45,023 nt of DNA from Roseinatronobacter bogoriensis DSM 18756 (GTDB taxonomy: Bacteria; Pseudomonadota; Alphaproteobacteria; Rhodobacterales; Rhodobacteraceae): positions 278,469 to 323,491 of the forward strand of contig NZ_SORN01000004.1 of assembly GCF_004366635.1 (NCBI RefSeq), in the 5' to 3' direction. The notes under the pieces were generated by a model that was not told where the DNA came from, did not search any database, and worked only from the letters and a program-made list of their open reading frames with translations. Below, one piece after another: positions 1 through 7,895 of this stretch. The translations under genes and the position numbers were made by a program. The stretch's first letter is position 1, and the number at the start of each line of letters is the position of its first letter.

Positions 1-2151
1 CGCAAGACTTTGCAAGAATTTGTCGAAGAAGAACTCGCATCGCTTGTCACAGATATCGAGGGATCAGAGGCGGTTCCGACAGCCGCATTCCAGCGGGTCA
101 TCCAGCGCGCTGCCATTCACGTCCAGAGTTCTGGACGCAATGAGGTAACAGGCGCCAACGTTCTGGTCGCTATTTTCGCGGAACGCGAATCAAACGCGGC
201 CTATTTCCTGCAAGAGCAGGACATGACCCGCTATGACGCGGTTAATTTTATCGCCCACGGCGTCGCAAAGAATTCACAATATTCCGAAAACCGCCCGGTT
301 TCCGGGGCCGATGAAGAAGAGGCCGCGCAAGCCAAGACTGATGAAAAGGCGAAAGAGACCGCGCTGGGTAAATACTGTGTGGATCTCAATGCCAAGGCGC
401 GCAAGGGTGAAGTGGACCCGCTGATCGGTCGCTCCTCAGAGGTTGAGCGCTGCATTCAGGTCTTGTGCCGCAGGCGCAAGAATAACCCGCTTCTGGTGGG
501 CGACCCCGGCGTCGGCAAGACCGCGATTGCCGAGGGGCTGGCAAAGAAGATTGTCGAGGGTCAGACCCCTGACATTCTGGCGAATTCAACAATCTTTTCG
601 CTGGATATGGGCGCATTGCTGGCAGGGACGCGGTATCGGGGCGATTTTGAGGAGCGCCTGAAATCAGTGGTGCAAGAACTGGAAGATCACCCGGATGCCG
701 TTTTGTTTATCGATGAAATTCACACGGTGATCGGCGCTGGCGCTACATCGGGCGGGGCGATGGATGCATCGAACCTGCTGAAACCTGCTTTGCAGGGGGG
801 CAAGCTGCGGTGCATGGGCTCTACCACATACAAGGAATTCCGCCAGCATTTTGAAAAAGACCGCGCCCTGTCGCGCAGGTTCCAGAAAATCGACGTGGTC
901 GAACCAACGGTGGAGGACTCGATCAAGATCCTCATGGGCTTGAAACCCTATTTCGAGGAACACCACGATATTCGCTATACCAATGATGCGATCAAGATCG
1001 CGGTGGAACTGTCCGCGCGCTATATCAATGATCGCAAATTGCCTGACAAGGCAATCGACGTGATTGACGAAGCGGGCGCTGCCCAGCATCTGGTGGCCGA
1101 ATCCAAGCGCCGCAAGACGATTGGCCCGAAAGAGATTGAAGCGGTTGTCGCCAAAATCGCGCGTATTCCGCCGAAAAGTGTCTCGAAAGACGATTCGGAA
1201 ACGCTGCGCGATCTGGAAGCGGGCCTTAAACGGGTCGTCTTTGGGCAGGATCAGGCGATCGAGGCGCTGTCCTCTGCGATCAAGCTTGCGCGTGCCGGCT
1301 TGCGCGAACCTGAGAAACCGATTGGCAACTATCTGTTCGCGGGTCCAACCGGGGTCGGCAAGACCGAGGTTGCCAAGCAACTGGCGGATACTCTGGGTGT
1401 CGAGCTGCTGCGTTTCGACATGTCCGAATACATGGAGAAACATGCTGTTTCGCGCCTGATCGGGGCACCTCCGGGTTATGTCGGGTTCGACCAGGGGGGG
1501 CTGTTGACCGATGGGGTGGACCAACACCCGCATTGTGTCTTGCTGCTGGACGAGATGGAGAAAGCCCATCCTGATGTCTACAACATCCTGTTGCAGGTGA
1601 TGGATCACGGCCAGTTGACCGACCATAATGGCCGCACGGTGAATTTCCGCAACGTGATCCTGATCATGACCTCGAATGCGGGCGCGTCCGAGCAGGCCAA
1701 AGCGGCAATCGGCTTTGGCCGTGACCGGCGCGAAGGCGAAGATACCGCTGCAATCGAGCGGACATTTACACCTGAATTCCGCAACCGTCTGGACGCTGTG
1801 ATTAGCTTTGCGCCATTGCCGCGTTCGGTGATCATGCGTGTGGTCGAGAAGTTCGTTCTGCAACTTGAAGCGCAGTTGATGGACCGCAACGTGACCATCG
1901 ACCTGAGCGAGGACGCGGCCGCATGGCTGGGTGAGAAAGGCTATGATGACAAGATGGGCGCGCGGCCTCTGGCCCGTGTGATTCAGGAGTACATCAAGAA
2001 GCCGCTGGCTGAAGAATTGCTATTTGGCAAGCTGGCCAAGGGCGGGGTTGTGCATGTTCATGTTCGCGATGGCGAATTAGAGCTGACAATGGATGGCCCG
2101 GATGCCAAGCGGATCACGGGCAACAAGCCGCCACTGCTCACCGCCGAGTAA
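1..2151 (+). CDS. clpA: ATP-dependent Clp protease ATP-binding subunit ClpA (5' truncated)
   Basis: ClpA is the AAA+ unfoldase that feeds substrates, including N-end-rule proteins brought by ClpS, to the ClpP peptidase in the cytoplasm. The reading frame is open from the first base of the window (codons Arg-Lys-Thr-Leu), so the real start and roughly the first 60 residues lie to the left; the TTG at 10 is not a genuine start. Visible are the second half of the N-domain, the D1 ATPase with Walker A GDPGVGKT (about 499-522), the D2 ATPase with GPTGVGKT (about 1342-1365), the Walker B LLLDEMEKAH, and the C-terminal D2-small domain. ClpA is favoured over ClpB because there is no long middle coiled coil between D1 and D2. 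A strong terminator follows. Confidence 0.97.
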   Translation, partial: RKTLQEFVEEELASLVTDIEGSEAVPTAAFQRVIQRAAIHVQSSGRNEVTGANVLVAIFAERESNAAYFLQEQDMTRYDAVNFIAHGVAKNSQYSENRPVSGADEEEAAQAKTDEKAKETALGKYCVDLNAKARKGEVDPLIGRSSEVERCIQVLCRRRKNNPLLVGDPGVGKTAIAEGLAKKIVEGQTPDILANSTIFSLDMGALLAGTRYRGDFEERLKSVVQELEDHPDAVLFIDEIHTVIGAGATSGGAMDASNLLKPALQGGKLRCMGSTTYKEFRQHFEKDRALSRRFQKIDVVEPTVEDSIKILMGLKPYFEEHHDIRYTNDAIKIAVELSARYINDRKLPDKAIDVIDEAGAAQHLVAESKRRKTIGPKEIEAVVAKIARIPPKSVSKDDSETLRDLEAGLKRVVFGQDQAIEALSSAIKLARAGLREPEKPIGNYLFAGPTGVGKTEVAKQLADTLGVELLRFDMSEYMEKHAVSRLIGAPPGYVGFDQGGLLTDGVDQHPHCVLLLDEMEKAHPDVYNILLQVMDHGQLTDHNGRTVNFRNVILIMTSNAGASEQAKAAIGFGRDRREGEDTAAIERTFTPEFRNRLDAVISFAPLPRSVIMRVVEKFVLQLEAQLMDRNVTIDLSEDAAAWLGEKGYDDKMGARPLARVIQEYIKKPLAEELLFGKLAKGGVVHVHVRDGELELTMDGPDAKRITGNKPPLLTAE

Positions 2152-2180
2152 ATTTGCCTGCGCTGCATCAATAATTGGAC

Positions 2181-2220
2181 AACGGCGCCCATGAAAGCTT
2201 TTCAGGGCGCCGTTTCTTTT
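2181..2220 (+). terminator. Intrinsic terminator of clpA
   Basis: A ten-base-pair stem pairs 2181-2190 (AACGGCGCCC) with 2205-2214. A second inner stem pairs TGAAA with TTTCA (2192-2196 and 2200-2204). The stem is followed by TTTCTTTTT. It lies 30 bases after the clpA stop and before the rhomboid start. Confidence 0.9.
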
Positions 2221-2236
2221 TGGAACACACGCCTCT

Positions 2237-3013
2237 ATGCTCATTCCGATCCGCGATCATAACCCGTCCGCCCAGCGTCCATATGTGACCTATGCGCTTC
2301 TGGCGGCGAATGTCGTGGTTTTTGTTTTGTTTTTCCCTTTGTATTCAGATGAATACGCCCTGATGCGGCTGTTTCATGAATGGGGCATGTTGCCCGCACG
2401 CCTGACATATGGCGAAGGCTATGCCACGCTGATCTCGCACCAGTTTCTGCATGGTGATTTGCTGCATCTGGGCGCAAACATGCTGTTCCTGTGGATATTC
2501 GGCGACAATATGGAAGAGGTCTGGGGGCACTGGAAGTTCCTGCTCTTTTATCTTGTATGCGGGCTGGCAGCGGCCGGGCTGCAATATGCGACAGAGCCCA
2601 CCTCCATGATCCCGATGGTTGGTGCATCTGGGGCTATTGCCGGGGTGCTGGGGGGGTATTTCCTGTTCTATCCCCGCGCGCGGGTGGATATGTTTTTGTT
2701 CCTGATCATCATTTTCCGCATCATCCCGGTGCCGGCATGGCTGGTTCTGGGCAGCTGGTTTGTATTCCAGATTCTTGGCGGGCTAAGCACGCCAGCCGAT
2801 GCCGGCGGCGTGGCATATTGGGCGCATGCAGGCGGGTTTATCGCGGGGGTGGTCCTGTGCCTGCCCCTGTGGTTTCGGATGGGCGGGCGCGCCTATTGGC
2901 AACGCTGCGCAGGCCATCCACCCCATGCAGAGGCGCAGTATCGTTTCGTAAAGTCAGATATTCCAAAGGCCGGGCGCAAAAGCCGTTTCAAACCAAGCCC
3001 GTGGCGCCGATAA
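2237..3013 (+). CDS. Rhomboid family intramembrane serine protease
   Basis: This 258-residue membrane protein belongs to the rhomboid family, which cleaves transmembrane substrates inside the bilayer. The catalytic dyad is visible: Ser131 in GASGAIAG and His197 in the segment YWAHAGGFIAG. The HLGANMLFLWIFGDN loop, typical of the family, sits near residues 75-95. About six hydrophobic segments cover residues 20-220, and the C-terminal 35 residues are basic and probably cytoplasmic. The ATG at 2237 is chosen because it opens the conserved MLIPIRDHNP start. The gene converges with the iron-transporter ATPase, whose stop is nine bases away. The substrate is unknown. Confidence 0.9.
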   Translation: MLIPIRDHNPSAQRPYVTYALLAANVVVFVLFFPLYSDEYALMRLFHEWGMLPARLTYGEGYATLISHQFLHGDLLHLGANMLFLWIFGDNMEEVWGHWKFLLFYLVCGLAAAGLQYATEPTSMIPMVGASGAIAGVLGGYFLFYPRARVDMFLFLIIIFRIIPVPAWLVLGSWFVFQILGGLSTPADAGGVAYWAHAGGFIAGVVLCLPLWFRMGGRAYWQRCAGHPPHAEAQYRFVKSDIPKAGRKSRFKPSPWRR

Positions 3014-3022
3014 ACGCGCTTG

Positions 3023-4120
3023 TTATGCGAGGGGCACGACGCAATCGCAAATGCGCAGCCGCACCCGCGCGCCAACATCAATCATCGCACCCGCGCCAGA
3101 GATGACGAGCATACAGCGCTCACCCTCTTGCACCCAGTATAGCTGGTCATGCCCGCGAAATTCCCGCCCGACCACACAGGCCGGTCCATTGGGGTCCGCT
3201 TCAAGCATGATCTGTTCGGGCCTGACAGACAAGGAAACCGCGCCATTCGCCGCACGCGAGAGGGGCAGGGTGCCAAACTCGGTCTTGACCTCCATCCCTG
3301 AAGCCGTGCCATTGAGAATGTTCGAGCGGCCCAGAAAAGAGGCCACAAAGGCTGAAACGGGGTTGCGATATATCTCGTCTGGAGTGCCGATCTGGATGAC
3401 GCGGCCTTTCTCCATCACGGCAATCCGGTCTGCGACAGCCATCGCCTCTTCCTGATCATGGGTGACAAGGATCGCCGCTGATCCTGCTGATTTCAGCAGT
3501 TTTCGAACTTCTTGCCGGGTCTCGACGCGCATGGCGGCGTCGAGGTTTGAAAACGGCTCATCCAGCAAGACAAGCGGGGGCGCGACGGCCAAAGTCCGCG
3601 CCAGTGCCACACGCTGTTGCTGCCCGCCAGACAATTCATGGGGTTTGCGCGTGCAAAGTGATTCCAGCCCGACAAGGGCCAACATGTCTTTGGCGCGCGC
3701 CTCTGCCTGCGCGCGGCTGAGTTTGCGTAGGCCGAATTTGACATTGTCGAGTACGCTCAGATGCGGAAACAGGGCGTAGTCCTGAAAAACGAACCCGATC
3801 CCGCGGGCTTCGGGGGGCAGATGCGTGATGTCGCGGCCATTCAGGGCAATGCGCCCTTCATCGGGGGGCTCGAACCCGCCAATCATGCGCAGGGTCGTCG
3901 TCTTGCCGCAGCCCGATGGGCCAAGCAGGGCCAGCATCTCGCCTTCGCCAAGATCGAAGCTGACACGCTCTACTGCCGCCACGTCGCCTGTTGTGAATTG
4001 CTTGCGCAGTTTCTCGACGCTTAGCAAGGTTTTCGTCGGTCGAGTTCGATAGCCAAGGGGCGAGGCATCGGCAGGCATCTTGAAGCTGAGGATCTTGGGG
4101 CGCGTGGTCATGTCATTCAT
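3023..4120 (-). CDS. fbpC: Iron(III)-type ABC transporter ATP-binding protein
   Basis: This is the ATPase of an FbpABC/FutABC-like importer at the cytoplasmic face of the inner membrane. Walker A is GPSGCGKTT, the signature is LSGGQQQRVALARTLA and Walker B is LLLDEPFSNLD. The H-loop lies in the segment VTHDQEEAMAVADRIAVMEKG. A C-terminal TOBE-like region follows (SVRPEQIMLEADPNG onward). At 365 residues it matches the CUT/iron-type ATPases. About 35 residues precede the usual domain start, so the ATG at 4120, the in-frame ATG at 4111 and one at 4078 are all possible. It is the last gene of a three-gene minus-strand operon and starts ten bases after the permease stop. Confidence 0.88.
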   Translation of the reverse strand: MNDMTTRPKILSFKMPADASPLGYRTRPTKTLLSVEKLRKQFTTGDVAAVERVSFDLGEGEMLALLGPSGCGKTTTLRMIGGFEPPDEGRIALNGRDITHLPPEARGIGFVFQDYALFPHLSVLDNVKFGLRKLSRAQAEARAKDMLALVGLESLCTRKPHELSGGQQQRVALARTLAVAPPLVLLDEPFSNLDAAMRVETRQEVRKLLKSAGSAAILVTHDQEEAMAVADRIAVMEKGRVIQIGTPDEIYRNPVSAFVASFLGRSNILNGTASGMEVKTEFGTLPLSRAANGAVSLSVRPEQIMLEADPNGPACVVGREFRGHDQLYWVQEGERCMLVISGAGAMIDVGARVRLRICDCVVPLA

Positions 4121-4129
4121 GATCGTGAT

Positions 4130-5719
4130 TTATCCTGCCTTTTTGTCATGACGCAACACGAAGCCAACAAAAATGGCAGAGAATGCCATGATGGCTGCGG
4201 CATAAGGGGCGGCTTCGACCAGCATCCCTTCAGAGGTGCGCGAGAACATCGTGATTGACAAGGGTCTGAACCCCGTCGGTGCCAGCAAAAACGCGATGGG
4301 CAGTTCCTTCATGGCGATCACGAACACAAGCACCATTCCCGCCACGACCCCTGGTCTGATCGAAGGCAGCGTGACACGCCAGAACACCGATAGCGGGCCA
4401 TGCCCAAGCGAACGGGCGGATTCCTCTATCGATGGCCGCGTCTGATAAAAGGCCGAGCGGATCGGCCCGATCGCCAGCGCCAGAAAGCTGAGCGCATAGA
4501 CCAGGATCAGCAACAAATGCGTCTGATACAACCATCTTGCGCCCTGCAACGAGAAGAACACGAATGCCAGAGCGAAGGCCAATGCCGGAATTGCATAGCC
4601 CACAAAGGCCAGTCGGTTAATCAGCGTTGACAACCGCGAGGGGTAACGTACCGCCAGCACCGCGACAGGCAGTGCCATCAGGGCGGCCAATAGGGCCGAT
4701 GGTACTGCAACGGAAAGCGACTGCATGAAGCTGTTGAACAAAGGCTGAAGGACAGGCCCGATGGCTGAGCGCGTCATCCAGAAGCTGAGTACGGCAACCG
4801 GCAGGCCCAGTGAAACAAACACGACAACGCCTGAAAAACTCCATCCCGCAAACTTGCCAGCCCATCCAAGTTTCAGCCGCTTCGATCCGGTGCCACTGCC
4901 AGACCCGGTGCGCGCATAGCTTGCGCCCTCGCGCAAGCGGCTTTCCCACCAGACAACCGACAGCGCAATCGCAATCAGGATCAGTGCCAGCCATGATGCA
5001 TATAGCCTGTCAAAAGCAGCGGTATATTGCTGGTAGATCACAAAAGAGAACGCTTCATAGCGCATCAGGGCCACTGCGCCGAAATCGCCAATCACATAAA
5101 GTCCGATCACCAGCCACCCCGCCATCAGGGCAGGCAACAGATGGGGCAGGGTGACGCGGGCGAACACTTCTTTCGGGCCGCAGCCAAGTGCACGCGCGCT
5201 TTCTTCCAGTCCCTGATCCAACCCGGCAAAAGCGGCGCGCAGGTTAAGGTAAAGATAGGGAAAGCAATAGAGCGACAGCGCAAGCGATGCCCCCCACAAC
5301 CCTTGCATTCGCGGTATGGTCACGCCGAAGACCTGATTGAGAAAGCCGTAATTGCCCGACAATCCAATGAGGGCGTAGGCCATCACATAGCCCGGTACCG
5401 CAAGCGGTAGTACCGCCAGCACATTGATAACCCGCCGACCCGGCAGGTCAGTGCGGCTGACCAGCCATGCCAGCGGCAGGGCAATCACCGTGCACAGGGC
5501 CAGAACGCAAGCGGTTAGCAAGAAGGTATTGACCAGAAGCTGTCCCGTGCGCGGGCGCGTCAGCAAGGCCCAAACTGTTGGCAAATCGGCCTGAAAGGCC
5601 CGCAACAGCAGATAATAGATCGGTATCAGCATCAAGGCCCCGATCCCGAGGCCAAGTGCTGAAAACAGCACACGGGCCGCCGGAATGCGGCGGCCCGGTA
5701 TAAGGTCGAGTGTTGTCAA
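4130..5719 (-). CDS. fbpB: Iron(III)-type ABC transporter permease, fused double module
   Basis: This 529-residue inner-membrane protein has two repeated binding-protein-dependent permease modules. Each carries an EAA loop: EESARALGCGPKEVFARV (first half) and EESARSLGHGPLSVFWRV (second half). About 12 hydrophobic segments are visible, matching the fused FbpB/FutB permeases. The first codon appears to be TTG at 5719, overlapping the TGA of the binding-protein gene (TTGA), with a GGGG ribosome-binding sequence just upstream; the next in-frame ATG would remove the first membrane helix. The overlap suggests translational coupling. The substrate is inferred from the binding protein. Confidence 0.9.
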   Translation of the reverse strand: MTTLDLIPGRRIPAARVLFSALGLGIGALMLIPIYYLLLRAFQADLPTVWALLTRPRTGQLLVNTFLLTACVLALCTVIALPLAWLVSRTDLPGRRVINVLAVLPLAVPGYVMAYALIGLSGNYGFLNQVFGVTIPRMQGLWGASLALSLYCFPYLYLNLRAAFAGLDQGLEESARALGCGPKEVFARVTLPHLLPALMAGWLVIGLYVIGDFGAVALMRYEAFSFVIYQQYTAAFDRLYASWLALILIAIALSVVWWESRLREGASYARTGSGSGTGSKRLKLGWAGKFAGWSFSGVVVFVSLGLPVAVLSFWMTRSAIGPVLQPLFNSFMQSLSVAVPSALLAALMALPVAVLAVRYPSRLSTLINRLAFVGYAIPALAFALAFVFFSLQGARWLYQTHLLLILVYALSFLALAIGPIRSAFYQTRPSIEESARSLGHGPLSVFWRVTLPSIRPGVVAGMVLVFVIAMKELPIAFLLAPTGFRPLSITMFSRTSEGMLVEAAPYAAAIMAFSAIFVGFVLRHDKKAG

Positions 5720-6705
5720 ATCAGCCCCGATTCGCGGATGAGTTCCAGAGTCCCTTCCATATCAACGATCAGGTTGAGGTCAAACTCTGGTGCAGCTTCG
5801 GTCGCTTCCTGAAAAGTCAGCCCACGGCCCTGAACAGGGACGATCCCTTCACCTGTTACGGGGAATTCATAGACATTACCGGTGAAATACTGCTGTGCCG
5901 TCTGGCCCAGAAGGAAGTTCACAAAAGCAACAGCCTCTTCCTTGTTGGCACTTTCATCTATAACACCGATGCCCGCAACCATCATCAGATTGCCCAGATC
6001 ACCGGCCTCAAAAGTTGTTTGAGCGACCGGGAAATCTGCATCTGCTGCCAGAAAACGCCCAAGATAATAGTTGTTGGTCAGCATGATATCAGCTTCGCCA
6101 TCGGCGATTGCCTGATAGCCTGCGGTATTGTTTCTGACGATAACCGGCTCATTCGCGGCCAGACCTTGCAGCCATTCCAATGCATATTCGTCACTTGTCG
6201 CCTCTCGAAGGGCAGCAACATGGGCAACAAAAGATCCGTTTGTCGGTGCCAAAGCCATGCGGCCGCGGAAGCGTTCGTCAGTCAATGCCGCCATTGTGGC
6301 GGGCAAGTCATCTTCGGCCAGACGTTCGGGCGAATAGATCACCAGTCTGGAGCGCCCGGAGATGCCGATCCAACGGCCATCTGCGTCGCGATACACGCTA
6401 TCGACCTTTTCCAGCGTTTCATCAGGTAGCTGCGCAAACATGGGTTTAACCATTCCGAGCGCCGTGACATCCTGTGCCCAGAACAGGTCAGCAGGCGAGC
6501 GGTCACCTTCTTCTTGCAGCAAGATGGTCAGCTCGGCGGTGCCGCCATAGCGCACCGCAACATTGATTCCTGTTTCCGCGGTAAACCGTTCAATGATCGG
6601 CGCAACCAGCGTTTCGCCCCGGCCAGAGTACAGCGTCAGATCAGCGAGTGTCGGCGTTGCAGCCAGGGCCGTAAGTGCAAAGACAGAATTTCGAAGAAAG
6701 TTCAT
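5716..6705 (-). CDS. fbpA: Iron(III)-type ABC transporter substrate-binding protein
   Basis: This is a periplasmic binding protein of 329 residues. It has a cleavable signal peptide (MNFLRNSVFALTALAATPTLA) followed by LTLYSGRGETLVAPIIERF, the usual opening of the FbpA/FutA iron-binding family. Later blocks such as GRSRLVIYSPERL, ADIMLTNNYYLGRFLA and the C-terminal LGQTAQQYFTGNVYEFPV also fit; tyrosines in the last two are likely ferric ligands. The start at 6705 is chosen because a GAGGG sequence sits five to six bases upstream and the signal peptide begins there. An open frame continues upstream to 6768 without support. It is the first gene of the operon, and a palindrome overlaps its promoter region. 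A thiamine or phosphonate substrate is less likely. Confidence 0.88.
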   Translation of the reverse strand: MNFLRNSVFALTALAATPTLADLTLYSGRGETLVAPIIERFTAETGINVAVRYGGTAELTILLQEEGDRSPADLFWAQDVTALGMVKPMFAQLPDETLEKVDSVYRDADGRWIGISGRSRLVIYSPERLAEDDLPATMAALTDERFRGRMALAPTNGSFVAHVAALREATSDEYALEWLQGLAANEPVIVRNNTAGYQAIADGEADIMLTNNYYLGRFLAADADFPVAQTTFEAGDLGNLMMVAGIGVIDESANKEEAVAFVNFLLGQTAQQYFTGNVYEFPVTGEGIVPVQGRGLTFQEATEAAPEFDLNLIVDMEGTLELIRESGLI

Positions 6706-6803
6706 GATGTCCCTCATTGGGTCAGGTTTCAGATCTGTGCAGGAACAAGATCTCGGTACTGCGTTCATGCGCTTCCCTCTCGCGGCGCGCCGCTTAATTC
6801 CTA

Positions 6804-6824
6804 CTGATATTGTCAGTTATTATA
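6804..6824 (-). promoter_or_regulatory. Candidate promoter -10 and operator of the iron transporter operon
   Basis: On the minus strand a perfect TATAAT lies at 6819-6824. Just downstream, at 6804-6816, is the 13-base near-palindrome CTGATATTGTCAG (arms CTGA/TCAG), placed where a repressor would block initiation. A TTGACG at 6837-6842 is only 12 bases from the -10, too close for a normal sigma-70 promoter, so the -35 element is unclear. Iron-responsive control by an IscR/RirA/Fur-like repressor is inference from the operon's likely role. Confidence 0.45.
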
Positions 6825-6901
6825 CCTGATTAGTTTCGTCAACATCATCTTGCGATTCAGCAGGCATGATTTTGAAACAGGGATTGCCTCGTCGAAAGGC
6901 C

Positions 6902-7885
6902 ATGCGCATAGTGCACGTAGTTTTTCCAGAAATGGACCTGATGATGCCCCCCCGAACCCCCGGAACGCCCCTTGATTGTGACAGCTTCAAGCCCGTGAAC
7001 ACCCCCGCAGCCAAGCGTCGTGCGGCTAGCATGGTCGCGCGACGCGCGCTCAAGGGGCAGTATCAGGCTGCTTGGTTGCTGAACGCCATTGCCTGCATGG
7101 ACCTGACTACCCTTGCGGGCGATGACACGCCCGACCGGGTGCGGCGGCTATGTGCCAAGGCACGCAGACCACTGAGTGATGAAATCGTCGTGGGTCTGGG
7201 GCTGAACGCGATGCCGCAAACAGGGGCTGTGTGCGTCTATCCGACAATGGTCGCGCCTGCTGTCAAGGCGCTCGAAGGGTCTGGCATTCCGGTGGCTTCG
7301 GTCGCAACAGGCTTTCCCGCCGGGCTGATGCCGCTTGATCTGCGTCTGGCCGAAATCCGTTTTGCTGTCGATCAGGGCGCGCAAGAGATCGACATCGTGA
7401 TCACCCGCGCGCATGTACTGGGTGGCGACTGGGCCGCGCTCTATGACGAAGTTGCCGCCATGCGCGCGGCATGTGGCGCAGCGCATCTCAAGGCCATTCT
7501 TGCGACAGGCGATCTTGTAACCTTGTCGAATGTTTATGCCGCATCACAGGTTGCCATGCAGGCAGGGGCCGATTTCATTAAGACCTCGACCGGCAAGGAG
7601 GGTGTGAATGCAACATTGCCTGTCGGCCTGATCATGTGCCGCGCGATCCGGGATTATCAGGCTGCGAGTGGCCATATTGTCGGGTTCAAACCGGCTGGCG
7701 GAATGAAAACCGCCAAGGATGCGCTGAACTGGCAAGTGCTGATGCGCGAAGAATTGGGGCGCGCATGGCTGCGCCCGGAACTGTTTCGCCTTGGGGCCTC
7801 GTCAATGCTGGCGGATATCGAGCGCCAGCTTTCGCATCATGTGACGGGGCGTTATGCCGCGCAGCACCGCCATGCCCTTGCCTGA
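6902..7885 (+). CDS. deoC: Deoxyribose-phosphate aldolase, DERA (animal-like) type
   Basis: The enzyme splits 2-deoxyribose 5-phosphate into glyceraldehyde 3-phosphate and acetaldehyde. The protein resembles the longer animal DERA form more than the short E. coli form: QAAWLLNAIACMDLTTLAGDD, VASVATGFPAG and LRPELFRLGASSMLADIE are all present. Counting from 6902, the Schiff-base lysine is Lys227 (FIKTSTGK), the second active-site lysine Lys263 (GFKPAGG) and the catalytic aspartate Asp164 (QEIDIVI). The start is uncertain: ATGs at 6866, 6902, 6932 and 6941 are all in frame and none has a well-spaced ribosome-binding site, while homology begins near the GTPLD segment (6959). The next gene starts ten bases after the stop, so the two are probably co-transcribed. 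Confidence 0.93.
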   Translation: MRIVHVVFPEMDLMMPPRTPGTPLDCDSFKPVNTPAAKRRAASMVARRALKGQYQAAWLLNAIACMDLTTLAGDDTPDRVRRLCAKARRPLSDEIVVGLGLNAMPQTGAVCVYPTMVAPAVKALEGSGIPVASVATGFPAGLMPLDLRLAEIRFAVDQGAQEIDIVITRAHVLGGDWAALYDEVAAMRAACGAAHLKAILATGDLVTLSNVYAASQVAMQAGADFIKTSTGKEGVNATLPVGLIMCRAIRDYQAASGHIVGFKPAGGMKTAKDALNWQVLMREELGRAWLRPELFRLGASSMLADIERQLSHHVTGRYAAQHRHALA

Positions 7886-7895
7886 GGACAATTCC

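Noticed and set aside
664..1863. Long open frame on the minus strand opposite clpA
   Set aside because: It mirrors the third-codon GC bias of clpA; its translation is His/Arg/Gln-rich and matches no family.
6819..6842. TTGACG/TATAAT as a complete sigma-70 promoter of the iron operon
   Set aside because: The spacer is 12 bases, well short of the usual 16-18; only the -10 is kept.
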